A DNA stretch of 64,000 bases from Scatophagus argus (taxonomy: Eukaryota > Chordata > Actinopteri > Scatophagidae): NCBI RefSeq assembly GCF_020382885.2, contig NC_058504.1:16193019-16257018 (forward strand). The letters run 5' to 3'. Position 1 is the stretch's first letter; each line of letters opens with the position of its first letter. The position numbers and the translations under genes are program-made. Below the pieces are notes generated by a model. The model was not told the origin of the DNA, did not search any database, and was given only the letters and a program-made list of their open reading frames with translations. Shown here in pieces: positions 36,011 through 49,725 of the stretch.

Positions 36011-36949
36011 TACCATTACGCGGTACCCAGGACTATGACTAAGGGTGTTAACATTGTCCTTTGTGTAACTTGGTCGATGATACTTATGTGAATTTGTTAA
36101 TTTCTATGAAAGGTAACATTATAATTTGCATTTAATTCTAGGTTACTGTTTCTGTTAGATTGACTCAAAACAACTGCACCACCAATTACTGCTGAAACAC
36201 AACATAATTCAGAGAAGAAATTATGTCTCCTCATATTCGTTTCTGTGTCCTGACCCATGCACCAAACCTGTCTCTCTTTTACAGTACTTTTAGCTAAGTT
36301 GTGCCTCATAGGTATGTCAATGTTTTACAGAAAGTAATAACGGCGGCTAAAGAAATAGAGAAACAAAGGTGTAATTGGTTTACCTTTCTTGTAAGATAAA
36401 TTATGTATAGTGTGAAATTATTGATAAATTTAGTGTTTCCTGTGTTGACACAGCCTACTTCCTGTTAAGGTCTCCAAGGCTGATGATCTGAAATCTAAAA
36501 TCTCTACTGTCTCAATCATCTTTTGGACAGGCAGCTGTAATCTTATAAGACTTCCTCTAGTTAAATTAATAATTTTTACCACTGTGACAGAACCTTAGAA
36601 AAAATATACAATACTCTGTGGGGAGCACAGTGTGCCCTTGTATGGTTCAGTCTAATTGAAGGCAATAATGAGGTGAATTGCATCAGTACTTTGTGCTCTC
36701 AGTTAAGCAAGGGATGTTCTTTAACTTCTCAAGTATTTGTTTCTCCCAATGTCCTCTGATTACCTGTTTGCCAATTCCCACAAGATGTCACTATTGTTCT
36801 AAATTATTACTGTTTGGTCAGTCAGGGCCACTTTGGTCAAACATTGATATTATTGTGTATGGTGCAGTTCTCCTTAACACCTCTTAACCTGTGACTGAAA
36901 TAACATTGCGGTATGACTTTAAAACCCACGGTGATACTAACATGTCATA

Positions 36950-37110
36950 ATTATATGATTAATCTGATTTTTTAAAGAAACAAATATCTCAGTGAATATG
37001 AATATTTAGTTATCTATTCTATTCTATTCTATTCTAATCTATTCTGATATTTTACAAACTGAACAATAAATTGATGAAAACAAATAATCACCAGATTGAT
37101 CAATAATGAA
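36950..37110. repeat. (ATTCT)n microsatellite and MITE-like terminus
   Basis: An imperfect ATTCT run occupies about 37011-37044. It is followed by 'gattgatcaataatgaaaat' and 'aatcacc', resembling the other end of the repeat at 5.93 kb. Confidence 0.5.
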
Positions 37111-37599
37111 AATAATCACCTGTAAAAACAGTATAAACATTATATTTCTTAACCCTAATACAAAATATTTCTTGTTAATCAATAACGTGGACTTAAAAAG
37201 CCTCAGTGTAACTTAAACTAGGCCTCGTTGATCTCCTTTGTCAGAGGAAATAAGTATGTGGTGCAATCACAGAAACCCCCATCAGCCCCTTCTCTAAAAT
37301 TATCAATGAAGATGAAAGTCATTCACTGAACATGGTTTGCCGCACGACTGTGGGGGATGGGATAGAAAAGGTTAAAAGAAGAATAAGAAGTTGTTTAGTT
37401 AAAATAATTACGATTCATCAATTTATCAGGTTTGTTCAACCATGAGTCATATGAGCAGTTTTACTATACATTAATATTAATTTCTATTTATACAACATAT
37501 ATTTAAAAATCCATCATGTCGACAGGTTTGATAATTTCTGTAAGATATGTAAAATGAAATCGAAATAAACAAAGCCTTTAACTCCAGTGTTTACATTAC

Positions 37600-37791
37600 G
37601 GTCAGTGGCCCCTGCTGGTGTACCGCTGACAGAGAACTGTGCTCTGATTGGTCCACCGGGCTGTCAATCATCGCTGTTTACATCAAACGTTGCGAGATGG
37701 AATTTCCCAGGTTACAGCATAGACCAGCAGACCACTTCCGCAATACATGTCTGAGCAGAGAGAGGGACGAGAGGCCACTGCGAGCTGAAAG
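37600..37791 (+). promoter_or_regulatory. tnip1: Probable tnip1 promoter and non-coding first exon
   Basis: A locally GC-richer stretch has an inverted CCAAT box (ATTGG at 37647-37651) and a candidate first-exon donor GAAAG|GTATCC after 37791. The first coding exon, starting at 38808, has a 35-nt 5' leader, so an upstream non-coding exon is needed. The placement is inferred. Confidence 0.45.
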
Positions 37792-38842
37792 GTATCCAGA
37801 CAAAAGACACCTCTTTGTTCTATGATTTGTTGTTTAACTCCACTTTCCGACTGGCTTACTGCATCGATAAAACTATTTGTAGTGGATAAAACAGAAGAGC
37901 TTGGAGCTTCCTCTCTCGCACTGTCATTTAGTGTTAGCTGGCCGACAGCTAACGAAGATGTTGCTAGCAATTTGCATGACAACAGCGAAAACTAATATTA
38001 GCCTTTTTCAGCCAATCAAAGTGGCTATCATTAGATAGATTGTGCTGTATTTGACTCTCGTCTAGTGGGTGGATGTTTGTTAGTAGGATTCATATAACAT
38101 TTTTTATTTTTTTCTCTGCTTTTCTCATTTTTACTTCGGATATGACCGTTGTAGTTGTCATCTTTAGCCCTCATAACCGTTAGCACATTGTTGCCATATG
38201 TTTCTCTTGAGCAGAGTGACATTATGGTGAGATTGTTGCTGCTTTTGTCCTCTTAGAGCTGTCGGTTGGTCTTCATTTTCTTCGTTCATGGTTTACTCTC
38301 GACCTTTTATAAATTTAAAGCAAAAATCGATAAAAGGTCTTCAAAGATGACTTACAGCACATATAGTAACATGTCTGTGTGGGTGGATTTTTTAATCTGC
38401 TATCAAGAAGTAACAGAAACGCCATTTGTGTTTTTCTTTAATCTTGATACAATAAAAGTCGTGGTGCAAGGGGATTTCTAAATAGTGTTTAAGTCATTTT
38501 TCCTCATTGTAGAGCAAATGCTTCTGTTCGGCTGTCGCCGTCCTCTGCATGAACAAATGAACGAACGATGACTGAACGAAGTTGGTTGTACTTTATCTGT
38601 ACTTTTATACTTTAAATTTGCACCTGCTAGTGATATATTTTAACTTTGAATTCAAATGTAACTGATGTGCAAAAATTCTTGAAGTTTGTTCTCCAGCTCC
38701 TTCTCTTTTTGTTTTCTCTAAAGGTCAGCTACTCCACAAAGTCGTTTCTGAACGTTTATGTGTTTATAGTAATGTCGAAAATAACAGTTTGTTTCTCCTT
38801 TTCGCAGTTCAGAGGACCATGTATAGAAAGTGAGCAGCAGCA

Positions 38843-41800
38843 ATGGAAGGCAAGGGCCCGTACCGCATTTATGATCCAGGAGGGAGCGAGGTCAAGGCCA
38901 GGGAAGAGGGTGGAGTGGGAATCAACTATCGACAGCTACTGGAGGAGAACAGCATGCTACGGGAGCGGATGAAGGGACTGAAGAGCTTAGGTTGGTTCCT
39001 AAAGACAGAATGATTACCTCAAAGTTGTGGATTGAGGCCTGGTGCCTGCTGCTTTTTCACATTACACGTCTGTCATGTATCTTAACACCACATCAGTTTA
39101 TTTTTCCAGATTGGCATGTATTCGAGACATACATTTATTTCTTTCTTGTCTTGGGTAAAATCTATATTTTGCAGCAGCACTAAATGAATTATTAATATTA
39201 ATTTAATCCACCCACAAAGACATCACATGATGTCTTCTACAAATCAGTTCGCAATCCATGTGTACACATTTTTGTAGGAAACTGATGTGCAGCAAATGAG
39301 TTGGAATTTTCCAAATGTTTTACTACATTCCAAATAAGTTGGAATGTAGTAAGACCTGCTGATCTTCACCTGTGGTTTACTGAAGAGCTTGCATGCTGGT
39401 GACGTGAACAGCCTGATTGATGCTTTTGTGACTCACCAAAGGAGTGCTACTTAAAGAGAATTACTCACTGAATTTGTTCATATCCTATTTGGTGACTGCT
39501 CGTGCTGATCGATCGAGCCATAGCAGTGTTGGAAAGAGATGAGATCTCTCTGAAACTTGTAGGTGATTTGCTGGAAGAGTCTCAATCAGAGGCATCGAGG
39601 CTTCGGCAGAGAGTGGAGGAACTTGTGAGAGACAACGAGGCCCTCAAGTCCTCCAGCTTTGCAGCCAGTCTGTGCGTTGGAGGGCCCATTCAGAGTGAGA
39701 CACACAGTAGGTCTTACGATGTTAATTATTAACTTAAGTTTATGGACATTAAGGTGGATTATTATGGTAAACAACTTTACTGAAACCTTTAGTAAAAGTA
39801 GTATCGGTATGCCTTATTTCAGGTAAACCCTGTTTACACCCCACTGCAGAGCAGAAGGAGGAGCAAACAAGCTGTCTGGGGAAGACCCTTCAGCCTGAGA
39901 AGCCCAGTGTAAGTTATTTGTACAAGTGGAAACAACATATAAATAACATTAAACATTTGGCAGCTCTCGACCTGAGGATGTTAACTACAGTCTTAGAGGT
40001 TGAATTGAAGTAACTGCTGTATGGATAGTGCTTGTACCATAGTGTTACTTACTTTTTGGCTTTTACAGGAGACTTCACCAGAGTTTGAGGTTGTGAATAT
40101 GGATGGGCAGACTACAGATGCACTGACTGTATGTACCAGATGTATCATTTCATATCATTTGTATCATAAATAAAGATGAACAATTTTCCAATTCCCACAG
40201 GAACTGATATTTCTGTAGTTGTAAAAAATCTTGAATATTAACAAACAATTTATTGTGTTTAGAATATCTTCATGCCTCTGGTGCTTACTCCCAGAAGTAA
40301 TTATTTTGTGTCATTTTGAATAAATTCAAGCTTGCCTCTTTGTAGCTCTTTCCCCAATATTAAGAACATATCCCTTGTGCGGTGACTCACCAATAAACTC
40401 AATACTGGTAGCTCCAGCCTGAGTCAGCTGAGGGAAAGTCCAGGATTATTACTGACTAGAATTACATAGCTGATTCACTGACACACTACATCCTAGGGGA
40501 TGGGTTCGTCGGACACATATGTCAAAATTAATCGTATTGACTCACCTATCCTGTCTTTTTTCTTTTGGTAAAAGTATTACCACAACAACTGTAGTCTGTG
40601 TAGACTAAATTTAAATCCAGCAGGACAAACTGGTTCATCTCTCCTGATAAGTAAGCTGCTGTCCGTCATAGAAATAGCAGAGCAGTGACTCTCTGACAAC
40701 AACTTGAGCTTTCAGTTTCATGCCAGTTGACATACATATGTAATTGTTGGCTTGCATGTTGGTTCAGAATGAGAGGAAAGACTGACTGACTCTTCACTTG
40801 TTTGGCTGTTTGGCTATCTCCAGGCCGGCTCAGCGGCAGGAGTAATCCCCCTCCTGCCTCAAGAAAATATCGAGTTAGCAAGCCAGCTGAAGAGACTGGA
40901 GAGCTCCTTCAGCATATTCGCAGAGGAGTCCAACCCAAACCACCTGTTGGCTCACCTCGGACGAATGGCTGTGGAGTTTCACCATCTTTCCTCAAAGGTC
41001 CAAAAGAATGAACAGAGGACCTCTCTCCTACAGGTAAGTAACACAATGACCACAACCATCACACTCCTTCAGATTTAAGCTATTTCTCCAAAGCCTTTTT
41101 AAGAGTTTTTTTTAATTGGCATCATACAGTGGGAGCAAATGTGCATATACAATGATCTCTCATGATAAACTCCATTTTATTTGTAAATGCAATTTATTAA
41201 CTGTAAATTTTTCACAGGCTGTTTCACATTAAATTCTAGAGTAACTTAAGTGACATGCCTGATATGTAATGTATGACACATTTAAGAAGTTTTATTCTTT
41301 TCTGGCAAATGTAGTGCACTGCAGTAGTATGGTGTCTTACGTAGTAATACACAAAAACATACACATGAACAACTACAACCACTGCCGCAGGGATACAACA
41401 GAAGCTTCTGGTTTTTTATAAACATACTGTAAATTGAACAGTAATAAATGTTACTGTTTTATTGGTTCACATTTCTAAACAATGTTACAAAGTCCTTTGC
41501 AGTAAAATCTTTATTACATAGATGTGCACTTAAGGAGAAGGTTGTTTATCAGTAACTAGTACCAGTGGAAGTGCATCATCACTTGGAACTTTTGAAACAC
41601 ATTCTGGCCTACTTTTAATACAGAAAGTGAAGCAGTATTTGCACCTTGAACTTGGGTTCATATTTTCAGTCAAATCTTATTGTTCTTTTAAATTTTTTCT
41701 TTCAAAACAACAATCAAATAAACATAGGAAACGCATGGTTATTAGTTTAGGAATTAAAAATGTGAAATGTAGGACTGTGTATCAAATAAACTGAAATTTT

Positions 41801-44800
41801 GAACCCAGGAGATGGGTACTACATTCTGACATCACTACTATACAGTTAACTCTTCCTCTATGTGTGGGAACCAGATGTAAAAAAAGAAAAAGCTACGTTG
41901 CTGTCGTTACACAGAATGATGCTAAACGTTGTGATTGTCCTATGTTTGGTTTTATAGACTCTGTGCGAGCAGCTCAGGCAGGAGAACAATGAGCTTAGAA
42001 AGAAAATGGAAGAGGATCATCATATCAGGAATCGAGACTTGGAACAGCTGAGGTAATGTTTTTCTTGACTGAGCTATGTTTAGCTTGTGCTGGAACAGAC
42101 ACATTATTGTTAGTAAGGTAAAAGAGAATGAACTGTGTAATGTGCAGTATAGTCCTAAACGAACATTCTTATTTCTCATTCTCATTCCTCTGGTCTTTCT
42201 TTTTGTTTCTTTTTTTTTCTTTTTTCACTGTAGGACAGTTTTGTTTCTCATGACCTTTTGACTGTACAGCGATCCTCCCATTACTGTTTGCCATGGATGT
42301 TCACAGTTTACCATGCTTTCACTTTTGACGGACGAATTATTCTACTGCTTTCTTTTGGCGCGTCATTACACTCAGTGGGTATTGTAGGGTCTTCCCAAAG
42401 GACACCCTGAAGCTGTACCAAAACTTGAACAAACTTTGGGAAGGAACCTTTCAGTTAAATGCTATCATTTTCGCTTTCTTGCTATTTACAGACAGGAGAA
42501 TCAGAAACTAAAGGAGCTGGTTACAGGTGGAGCAACAGCAGCAGGATTATCTGTAGCACCATCGGACACCGAAGTTCCAGAGGCCAAAGAGGAGCCTATG
42601 AAGGAGGAATCAGCCGCTGTCAGGCCGAAGATGGAGGCCACCACGCCGCAGAAGGTAGTTAAAACTGAATTATATAACAAATTATGACTTTGCTTCACAT
42701 AAATAAATCTTTTCCTTTTGCTTACCAAATAGATCTTTATTTTAAATACATTAAACAAAGGTTTTCAAGGCATTTGTGACTTAAAACTTTCCCACTGATT
42801 AAACCCTCACAATTTGGGTTTAGAGTAATGGAGGAATGTTGTGGATTTAGGAATGTTTTATTTGCCCCCAGAGTGGAAAAGCTGCAGAGAAAACCCCAAC
42901 TAAACCTTGTGATGTAGAGGTGTATGAAAAGAAGATCAAGCTTTTGGAGAAGCAGAGAAAGGATGTGAGTGTTTTTTTGTACTTACTGCTCATCCTCTTT
43001 TGCCATAGGGGAAAGTCTCTGTGTTTTTTGTTTCCTATATGTTCAGTGTCATATGTTTCACTTTCTGGCACCGCTCACAGGTACTGGAGGTGAACAAGCA
43101 GTGGGACATTCAGTGGAACTCCATGAAGTCACAGTTTGAACAGAAGGTACAGTAATGACTTTACAGCTGTTCTGAAGGGTGTGGGAAGACATTGCTGCGT
43201 CCTCGACTGCTGAGGGAGAATTGAGACCTAATTTTCTCCAAATTCCTTTGAAAGGCGTTTTAATCATTGTATCTTCAAAGCTCACTTAAGGGTTAAAACT
43301 AAACTAAAAGGTTTAGCACATTTTTCACATTCATGAAAACGTGTAATTTCAGTCCTTTTCGTCAAGAATTCTCATTTTCATTTCTGTTCGTTTTGTTTTG
43401 TTTTCACTTCAGACTTCGTCAACATGCCAGGGTTCATTTAGATTCACAGCAAAACACTGACAACAAGGTTGTGCAAGGCTGTATCTTCTTGTAAAGCACA
43501 AAAAAAAGACTCTTTGCTATTCTCTTATTGTGTTTTTATTCAAAATAAATAGTGTATGTGCTCAGGAGAGACAGTTCTGAAAGTTCTGTTGCCCCACATT
43601 CAACTCTCTTCAGCTTTGTCCTCATTCTTTTTATGAATTACTACTGCTATTGTCATTTGTAGTAACACATTTTGAAAATGATGAATTTGGACTATGAAAT
43701 TATCAAAGTTGTTGTTAGTTTTCCAAAAAAAGGGTATTAAAATAGGTGAACATTACTGAACACTATTTGGTCAGAAAAAGTCAAATAAAACAGTGTTATC
43801 ATACCAATATTACATTAGTAGTATATACAATATTATGTCAGCAGGCTTTAAAATGAATAGATGCAGCATTACACCAATGGTCACATTTTACCAATGGAAT
43901 CATCAAATAAATGAAATGGCAGATGACAACGAATTTGTAATTTTAAAATGTCAACACAGGACTCTACTGTTTATGTGCATCAATTGGCAGTGAAGTGAAG
44001 AAGTGAAGTGAAGCAAGAGTGTGTTTTTGACATGCTTGTCCAGTGGAAAAGGTGCAATCTTGCAATAGCTCGCTATCTGAGAGCACACTTACCACAAGGC
44101 CTGTCACACCTCACTAAGAATTTCCCTCACCTCTCTGGTACCCACTGACTTCCTGCTGTGGTGCAGTCAGAGGGCAGCAGAAACACAGACACAGACACAC
44201 ACAGACACATACACCCCTGCACTTCAGCACACCCACAGTCATGAACAAACCTACATTCACACATTGTTGAGACAGGGACACCATGCAGCCTTGGTTTTAA
44301 ACCACAGAACCCTAGATATATCCATTTGCGTCACTCAGTTCGTTCATATTTTACACAAAAACATAACTGCATGTGTTTGCAAATGTGTCCTTGTTGCTGT
44401 GACTTTGTTTCTAATTTGATAACAAAGATTTCTAAAGCATTCATGAGGGTAACAGATGCAGCAACTTCGCCAGAGAGTTACTTTTTTTTTCTTTTTTTTT
44501 TTTGAAATTGTGCTTTACAAGTGTGTGGACTCAGTGATTCACATCTCACAGATCACAGACCTCAGACAACGGCTTGCTGAGTCCCAGAAAACCGTGCTTG
44601 AGCTGGAGGCAGAACGTGAGCAGAGGCAGCGTGACTACGACAAGAAGCTGCTACTAGCCAAGTCCAAGATTGAAAATGTACAGGTGAGAATAGAATGAAA
44701 CACAACCAGCCGTAACCAAAGGGGGACACAGTAATAAAAATGTTTTACGGATACTTTCTGACTTCACTGTGGTGGGTGTGGATGTTTTCAGGGGGAGAAG

Positions 44801-47800
44801 GAGTGCCTCAACTCTGAGACCACTGAGCTGAAGCAGAAGATTCGCTACCTGCAGGATCAGCTGCTGCCCCTCAGCAAACAGAGGGAGTACCAGGAGAAGG
44901 AGATCCAACGCCTCAACAGGGTGAGTGTGGAAGAGATGTATAGAGAGAGAAGTGGGTAGAGATCAAGACAGAGATATTTATATCCATGTCATATTTACAC
45001 TTTGTATCACTTTAGGCTTTGGAGGAAGCCTTAAATCTGCATTCTCCGTCATCCTCCCAACAACCACCTGGCCAGGGTAACTTTGCTGATGCAGCCAATA
45101 ACCTAAAGAAACAGGAACTGCTCACTCAAATTGCTGTACTAAAAGAACAGGTCAGACATGCAGCAAAACATACACACGGGTACACACAGTTCTATTGCAC
45201 ACACGCACACACTTCCTCAGGTTTTTTTTTAAGTGTTGTTTTGTACTTCAGGTGAAGATCTTTGAGGAAGACTTCAGAAAAGAGAGGAGTGACAGGGAGC
45301 GAATGAATGAAGAAAAAGAGGACCTGAGGCGGCAAGTGGAGAGACTCCAGGGTCAGATTACTAATTTGACCAATCAGGTAAGCTGGGCGTTTTAAGTATA
45401 TTATCCTGTATATGGCGTGATTACACCGAATAACAGTTATAATTGAACTAATATTTGTTTTTGTGTGTTGTGGTATAGCTTCATCAGGCACAGAATGAGT
45501 GTCAGAGAGAGCGTACAGAGAGATGTAAGCTGGAGAGACTGCAGATGCAGCATCACAAACAGGTACTGACTGCAGCTTAGGTCTGAGCCTCGCAGTGTCG
45601 CAGATGTGTTGGTACTGGAAATGAATCTGTGCCATCAGCTGGGATAGGTGACGTGTTTGTCTATTTTGGCCATGTAAATGTAATAAAGGCCATGTTGAAA
45701 GTTCCTCTTCAAGGTTTTGGAATGCATCATGCAGTAGGCTAAGAGCTGTGATAAACCTTGCAGACTAGCGCCCCCTTGTGACAGAGTTCAGCCCCACATA
45801 GATGTTTGCTGTAACAGGTTCATACTGGACAAATCAATACTCCGGGATAAGAGCCTCACTCCAGCTAGGTTGTTTGTCAGTTTGTCATTCGGGATCAGCA
45901 GGTGGAACATTTACACTCCCCAGTGGGAGGCAGCTGCAGCAGGGTTGAAGGTCAGCAGTGGCTTATGCCATGACAGGGCCACTGTGCTCGCTGAGAGTAG
46001 CAGCCGTGCACTGATTGGGGATCACGTTTGTACTTGTGATCCCTCGTAGGGGCAGCAGCAGGAAAGACGTACCTCAGACCCCACGTCAGGCTCAGTGAAC
46101 GGCCCGCTGAGCCCTCCCTACTGTGGTCCCTTTGTGCAGGTGGGACCGCAGGGCCTTGAGGGCTGGCCCATACACTTCCCTCCCCGGATGCCCAATGCAG
46201 CAGGCGCCACAGCCGCAGCCGCCGCAGCACCGCCCCCTGTACGAGACTTCCAGCCTGTTACCCCGGTAAGGGTCCTCTAAGGCCCCTCTGTCTCTGTCTC
46301 TGGAGTGACTCTGGTTCACTGAGGAAACAAGGCTCTTCTTTTTCTTACTTTTACTCCCATTGTCTTTTGGGAGGAACAAGCAGATGTAATTAGCTCTAAC
46401 TGTAGCTCAACCTAACCACGCTTACACTCAGTAACGATTGTTAGGTTACGACAAAGATTTTGAGGGCTGCAAGTTGTGATGAATGAGTATATTTAGACTA
46501 AGATGATGCTGTCTCTTTTGTCAGGGTTTTCCTTGGCAGTCGTCATTCCCGCAGCCTAGAGGGGCCAGAGCAGTAGGAGAGAGTTCAAGACCACCGCCAG
46601 AGAATGCAGGTATGGCACAGCCAACCCAGAACAATATTTTATTCTCTTAGTTTGTCATGACATTATTATACACTTGTTTTCTTGCTCAAAGGAGCGATTC
46701 CCTACCTTGGGAAGGTATGTGGAGAATAGAGTATGTGTCAGGTACTCTGCTTTTTTGAAAAAAATAAATGAATGATGTTACTTAAAATCCACATTGAGTG
46801 AGTATAACAATTCATTTAGGTGTCATTGCAATTAAGAGTGTTTGAGGACAAGCTAACAAACGAGCAGAGGAGATATTAGCTAAAAGCAACAGATCAATAA
46901 TTAGCTAAAAACTGCTGAAATAGTTCACTGAAGGTAATGGATAAAAAGTTGACCAAACAGTGAATGTTCATTTGTATGAAAATATAATTATATCCACTTT
47001 TATGGTTAATAAATGAATAACAAGCTTGAAAGTAATGCAAATGAATGCTTTTGGAACGTAAAGTGTGGTGATAATGAAGGGGTACTTGAGTTCAACAAGC
47101 TGTGCTGGGGGGGGTAAGTCTGACAGAAAGTGTTGGAAGGCTGGTGATCTTCTGTTTTTCCTTATTGTCAACATGTTGCCATCTGCAGCACAGAAATAAC
47201 ACAATAATAACCGTAGTCTGTCTCTCAGTACTTTCCATGTGCTGTCTGTCCTGACCACATCTTCTCCTACTGAAGATGCAAATATTTAAAAATGGGTCAC
47301 AAATATATTAACATGTTTTTCTTTAAAAAGAAAATGCTAAGCAATTTCCCAAAAAAGCTGACCACTGTGGTACTTTAGTAAACATAACTCAAACAGGAAT
47401 AAATCCAACATTTGTTGGGGATTATTTAAACCATGTATAAATACTAAGAGTGTATGTATGACATCAGGACAGTTTATATGGGGGCTGACTCAAAATAAAC
47501 TACCATGTCCCTGACACTGAACAAATGTCACTCAAGTACAGCAGTGGGGCTCAACTAAGTGTTTTTAATAGTTACAACGTATTTGATAAGATATTGCAAG
47601 CTTTGGCTAAGAAAGTAACAAAAGCAGAATCAGTTTATTGTTGAGTTTGTTTTGCCAAGAAGAAAAATGCAAATATTGCCAGCAGTTTCCTTTCATGCAA
47701 AGCATCACCAGTGCACCATGGGTATTTTATGACACGATGGCTCAATGTTTTGTTCTTGTATGTTTGAAGACGATGCAGCCTTGTTTCTTTTGTGTGTCTG

Positions 47801-47877
47801 TAGATCAGTCTGCAGCCGCTGCAGGTGCAGGATTTGGAAAAAGGGAGCGACAGAACATAGACCCTGGAAAGCACTAA
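38843..47877 (+). CDS. tnip1: TNFAIP3-interacting protein 1 (ABIN-1)
   Basis: Cytosolic ubiquitin-binding adaptor that works with A20/TNFAIP3 to restrain NF-kB and cell-death signalling. Coding exons: 38843-38990, 39563-39694 (or 39706), 39823-39908, 40069-40128, 40824-41033, 41958-42052, 42492-42654, 42872-42964, 43081-43146, 44552-44683, 44792-44920, 45016-45150, 45252-45377, 45479-45562, 46050-46265, 46525-46609, 47804-47877; 2034 nt, 677 aa (human 636). The start MEGKGPYRIYDPGGS is near-identical to mammals. Coiled coil dominates the centre. The AHD1-like segment is LQTLCEQLRQENNELRKK (about 212-229). The UBAN ubiquitin-binding core is EEDFRKERSDRERMNEEKED (about 487-506). The C-terminus is Pro-rich with an unusual Ala run at about 605-615. 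Exon 3 has two same-phase donors 12 nt apart. Confidence 0.95.
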
Positions 47878-49378
47878 AGTATCACCATACCCACCAAATG
47901 GAGTCTGGGTAGTAGCATGAAATCAGTTTGTGTTTGAGTTGACAAGGTGTGATTTGATCTATAATTTTCCTACTGAGCTGTAGATATCCTATTGTAATGT
48001 TGTTTATACTTGCGTTTTATAAGGCTATTTGTGAAACACTTGGCTATTCTGAATATATACACATTGAAATATTTAGATTTTTTTTTTTTATCAGAAACTG
48101 ATAAAAATAGGTTGGAATAATTAACATCATTCTTTTTCCAGAAAATATGCCTGTGATTGTCTCTACAACTGTAACGACTTGACACTTGGTTTGTTACTTG
48201 TAGGGTTACAGCAAGCCATTCCCCAGTATGACTAAGACTACAGACACTCATTCCAACAATGAATGATTATATAGGTACATTTAATTGTAGAATTTACAAT
48301 GTGAATTGTCCCATGTGTGTAACTGTTCAAAAGTGGCTGTTGAAATACAAAAATTTTGGGAAATGAATTTTGATGGTATCATACCAAAAACATGATTGTG
48401 ATTGATAATTTATTTATAACCTGCCGTTTTGATAGTTGCATTGACTAAGTGTAAATCATTGTCTTTAGTAATGCTGTTCTTTCTATGTTGTTAGTGTAAT
48501 CCAAATATTGTATTGTAGCTATTGACATTGTACGTTTGTATCAGACACAATACACGATGCACAATACATACACAACCTTTTTTTCCCCCATGATGATGGA
48601 CCTAATCTCATTAAACACAGCACTTCTACTTTACCACTCTCATTATGATATTCATAGTCATTTACTGCGTCCTGTACTATTGCCCTCAGTTTAGCCCCGA
48701 CATACGCCTAGAAGTTACAACACCAAAATGTTTAGGCAGCAGCAATGGAAGTCTTCCTCTTTATTCTGTTATTTCATGTTGCGTAATCAGTGCAACTGTT
48801 AACAACTAGTACTGAAAGATTCAAGTTCTGCTCAAGCAACACAGTGGAAGACTTTCCATCAGTATTCGGAGGCCTTAGATCCAGTGTTACAGCAGTACAG
48901 CCACTCCTTGGAGGAAAACCTCTGCCAGGATGCCTGGCTTTGTTCTCCGTCTTCTTCAACCAGCAATCCATGCCGACTGACCTGTGAACTGCTGTAACAC
49001 AAAGTCAAGAGCCCCGACAACAGACACAGGATCCACGCTTGGAGACAATGTGTTACCATTTTAAAAAGGCAGATCCCATCTCAAGTCAAGCCAGTGTTTT
49101 AACTGAATACCCATCAAAACTCCTTAGCTTAGTGTTTATCAGGTAGTCAGATGAAGGGCTTGAAAAATGTGTGTAGATGAAATTGAAAAAGGCTCCATTT
49201 TAATCAAACCAGTTACTGGGAACAATCCTGATGGGCGAGAGCTGAAATGAGAAAATAGTGGAATTGCACTTTGAAAAAGGTATGCTGTAATTATTGGCAG
49301 TTGTATTTTCTTGGTTTATATCCCTTTTTCTTGCTGTAGGCAAAAGCACATGTGAGACTTTTTGTATTTGACTGGCTT

Positions 49379-49384
49379 AATAAA
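49379..49384 (+). terminator. tnip1: Poly(A) signal of tnip1
   Basis: AATAAA about 1.5 kb after the tnip1 stop. No good canonical signal was noticed earlier except possible internal ones in AT-rich sequence. It lies only 165 nt from the gpx3 signal on the opposite strand. Confidence 0.6.
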
Positions 49385-49548
49385 TCTATTCTAAATGTCT
49401 TTTAGCAGCTCACCCTCCTTATTCCACGTTCATATGAAATGTCAGAGGGCTGCAAATATGCAACACCATATTCACCTTTCCACAACACCCACAACATTAC
49501 AGTCATTTCCTGTAAAGAAAGGTCAGAACAACAGTATGTTCTCCATGA

Positions 49549-49554
49549 TTTATT
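49549..49554 (-). terminator. gpx3: Poly(A) signal of gpx3
   Basis: AATAAA on the minus strand, about 265 nt after the gpx3 stop and just past the SECIS/hairpin region. Confidence 0.7.
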
Positions 49555-49620
49555 GGAAGTAATTAACATTTAGGCAGTAACATCTAACAGGTTCTGAGAT
49601 TAGAAGATGACATGATGCTG

Positions 49621-49669
49621 TGGGACTGCAGGGCAGCCTGAATGCACTGAAGAGCTGCCCTGACTCCCA
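49621..49669 (-). other. gpx3: Strong hairpin in gpx3 3' UTR
   Basis: AGGGCAGC pairs perfectly with GCTGCCCT across a 15-nt loop, and the stem resumes outside small internal loops with TGGGA/TCCCA. It lies between the SECIS candidate and the poly(A) signal. It lacks an ATGA/GA quartet itself, so it is not the SECIS core. Confidence 0.7.
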
Positions 49670-49725
49670 GACTCTGAAGAGGCTCCACAGAGTTCCCGTT
49701 TTAAAGCCTCCTCTTCATTCAACAT
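49665..49725 (-). promoter_or_regulatory. gpx3: Candidate SECIS element of gpx3
   Basis: Minus-strand order: ATGA (49718-49715), a 12-nt helix strand AGAGGAGGCTTT, an AAAA apical motif (49702-49699), then AGCCTCTTC and AGAG closing the helix (49684-49672). Spacing between the TGA and the A-run fits the eukaryotic SECIS rule. The 3' side of the helix is shorter than the 5' side, leaving a bulge, so the exact fold needs modelling. Confidence 0.55.

Noticed and set aside
45192-45635. 147-codon minus-strand ORF
   Set aside because: It is antisense to tnip1 coding exons (UBAN region) and intron; no family resemblance.
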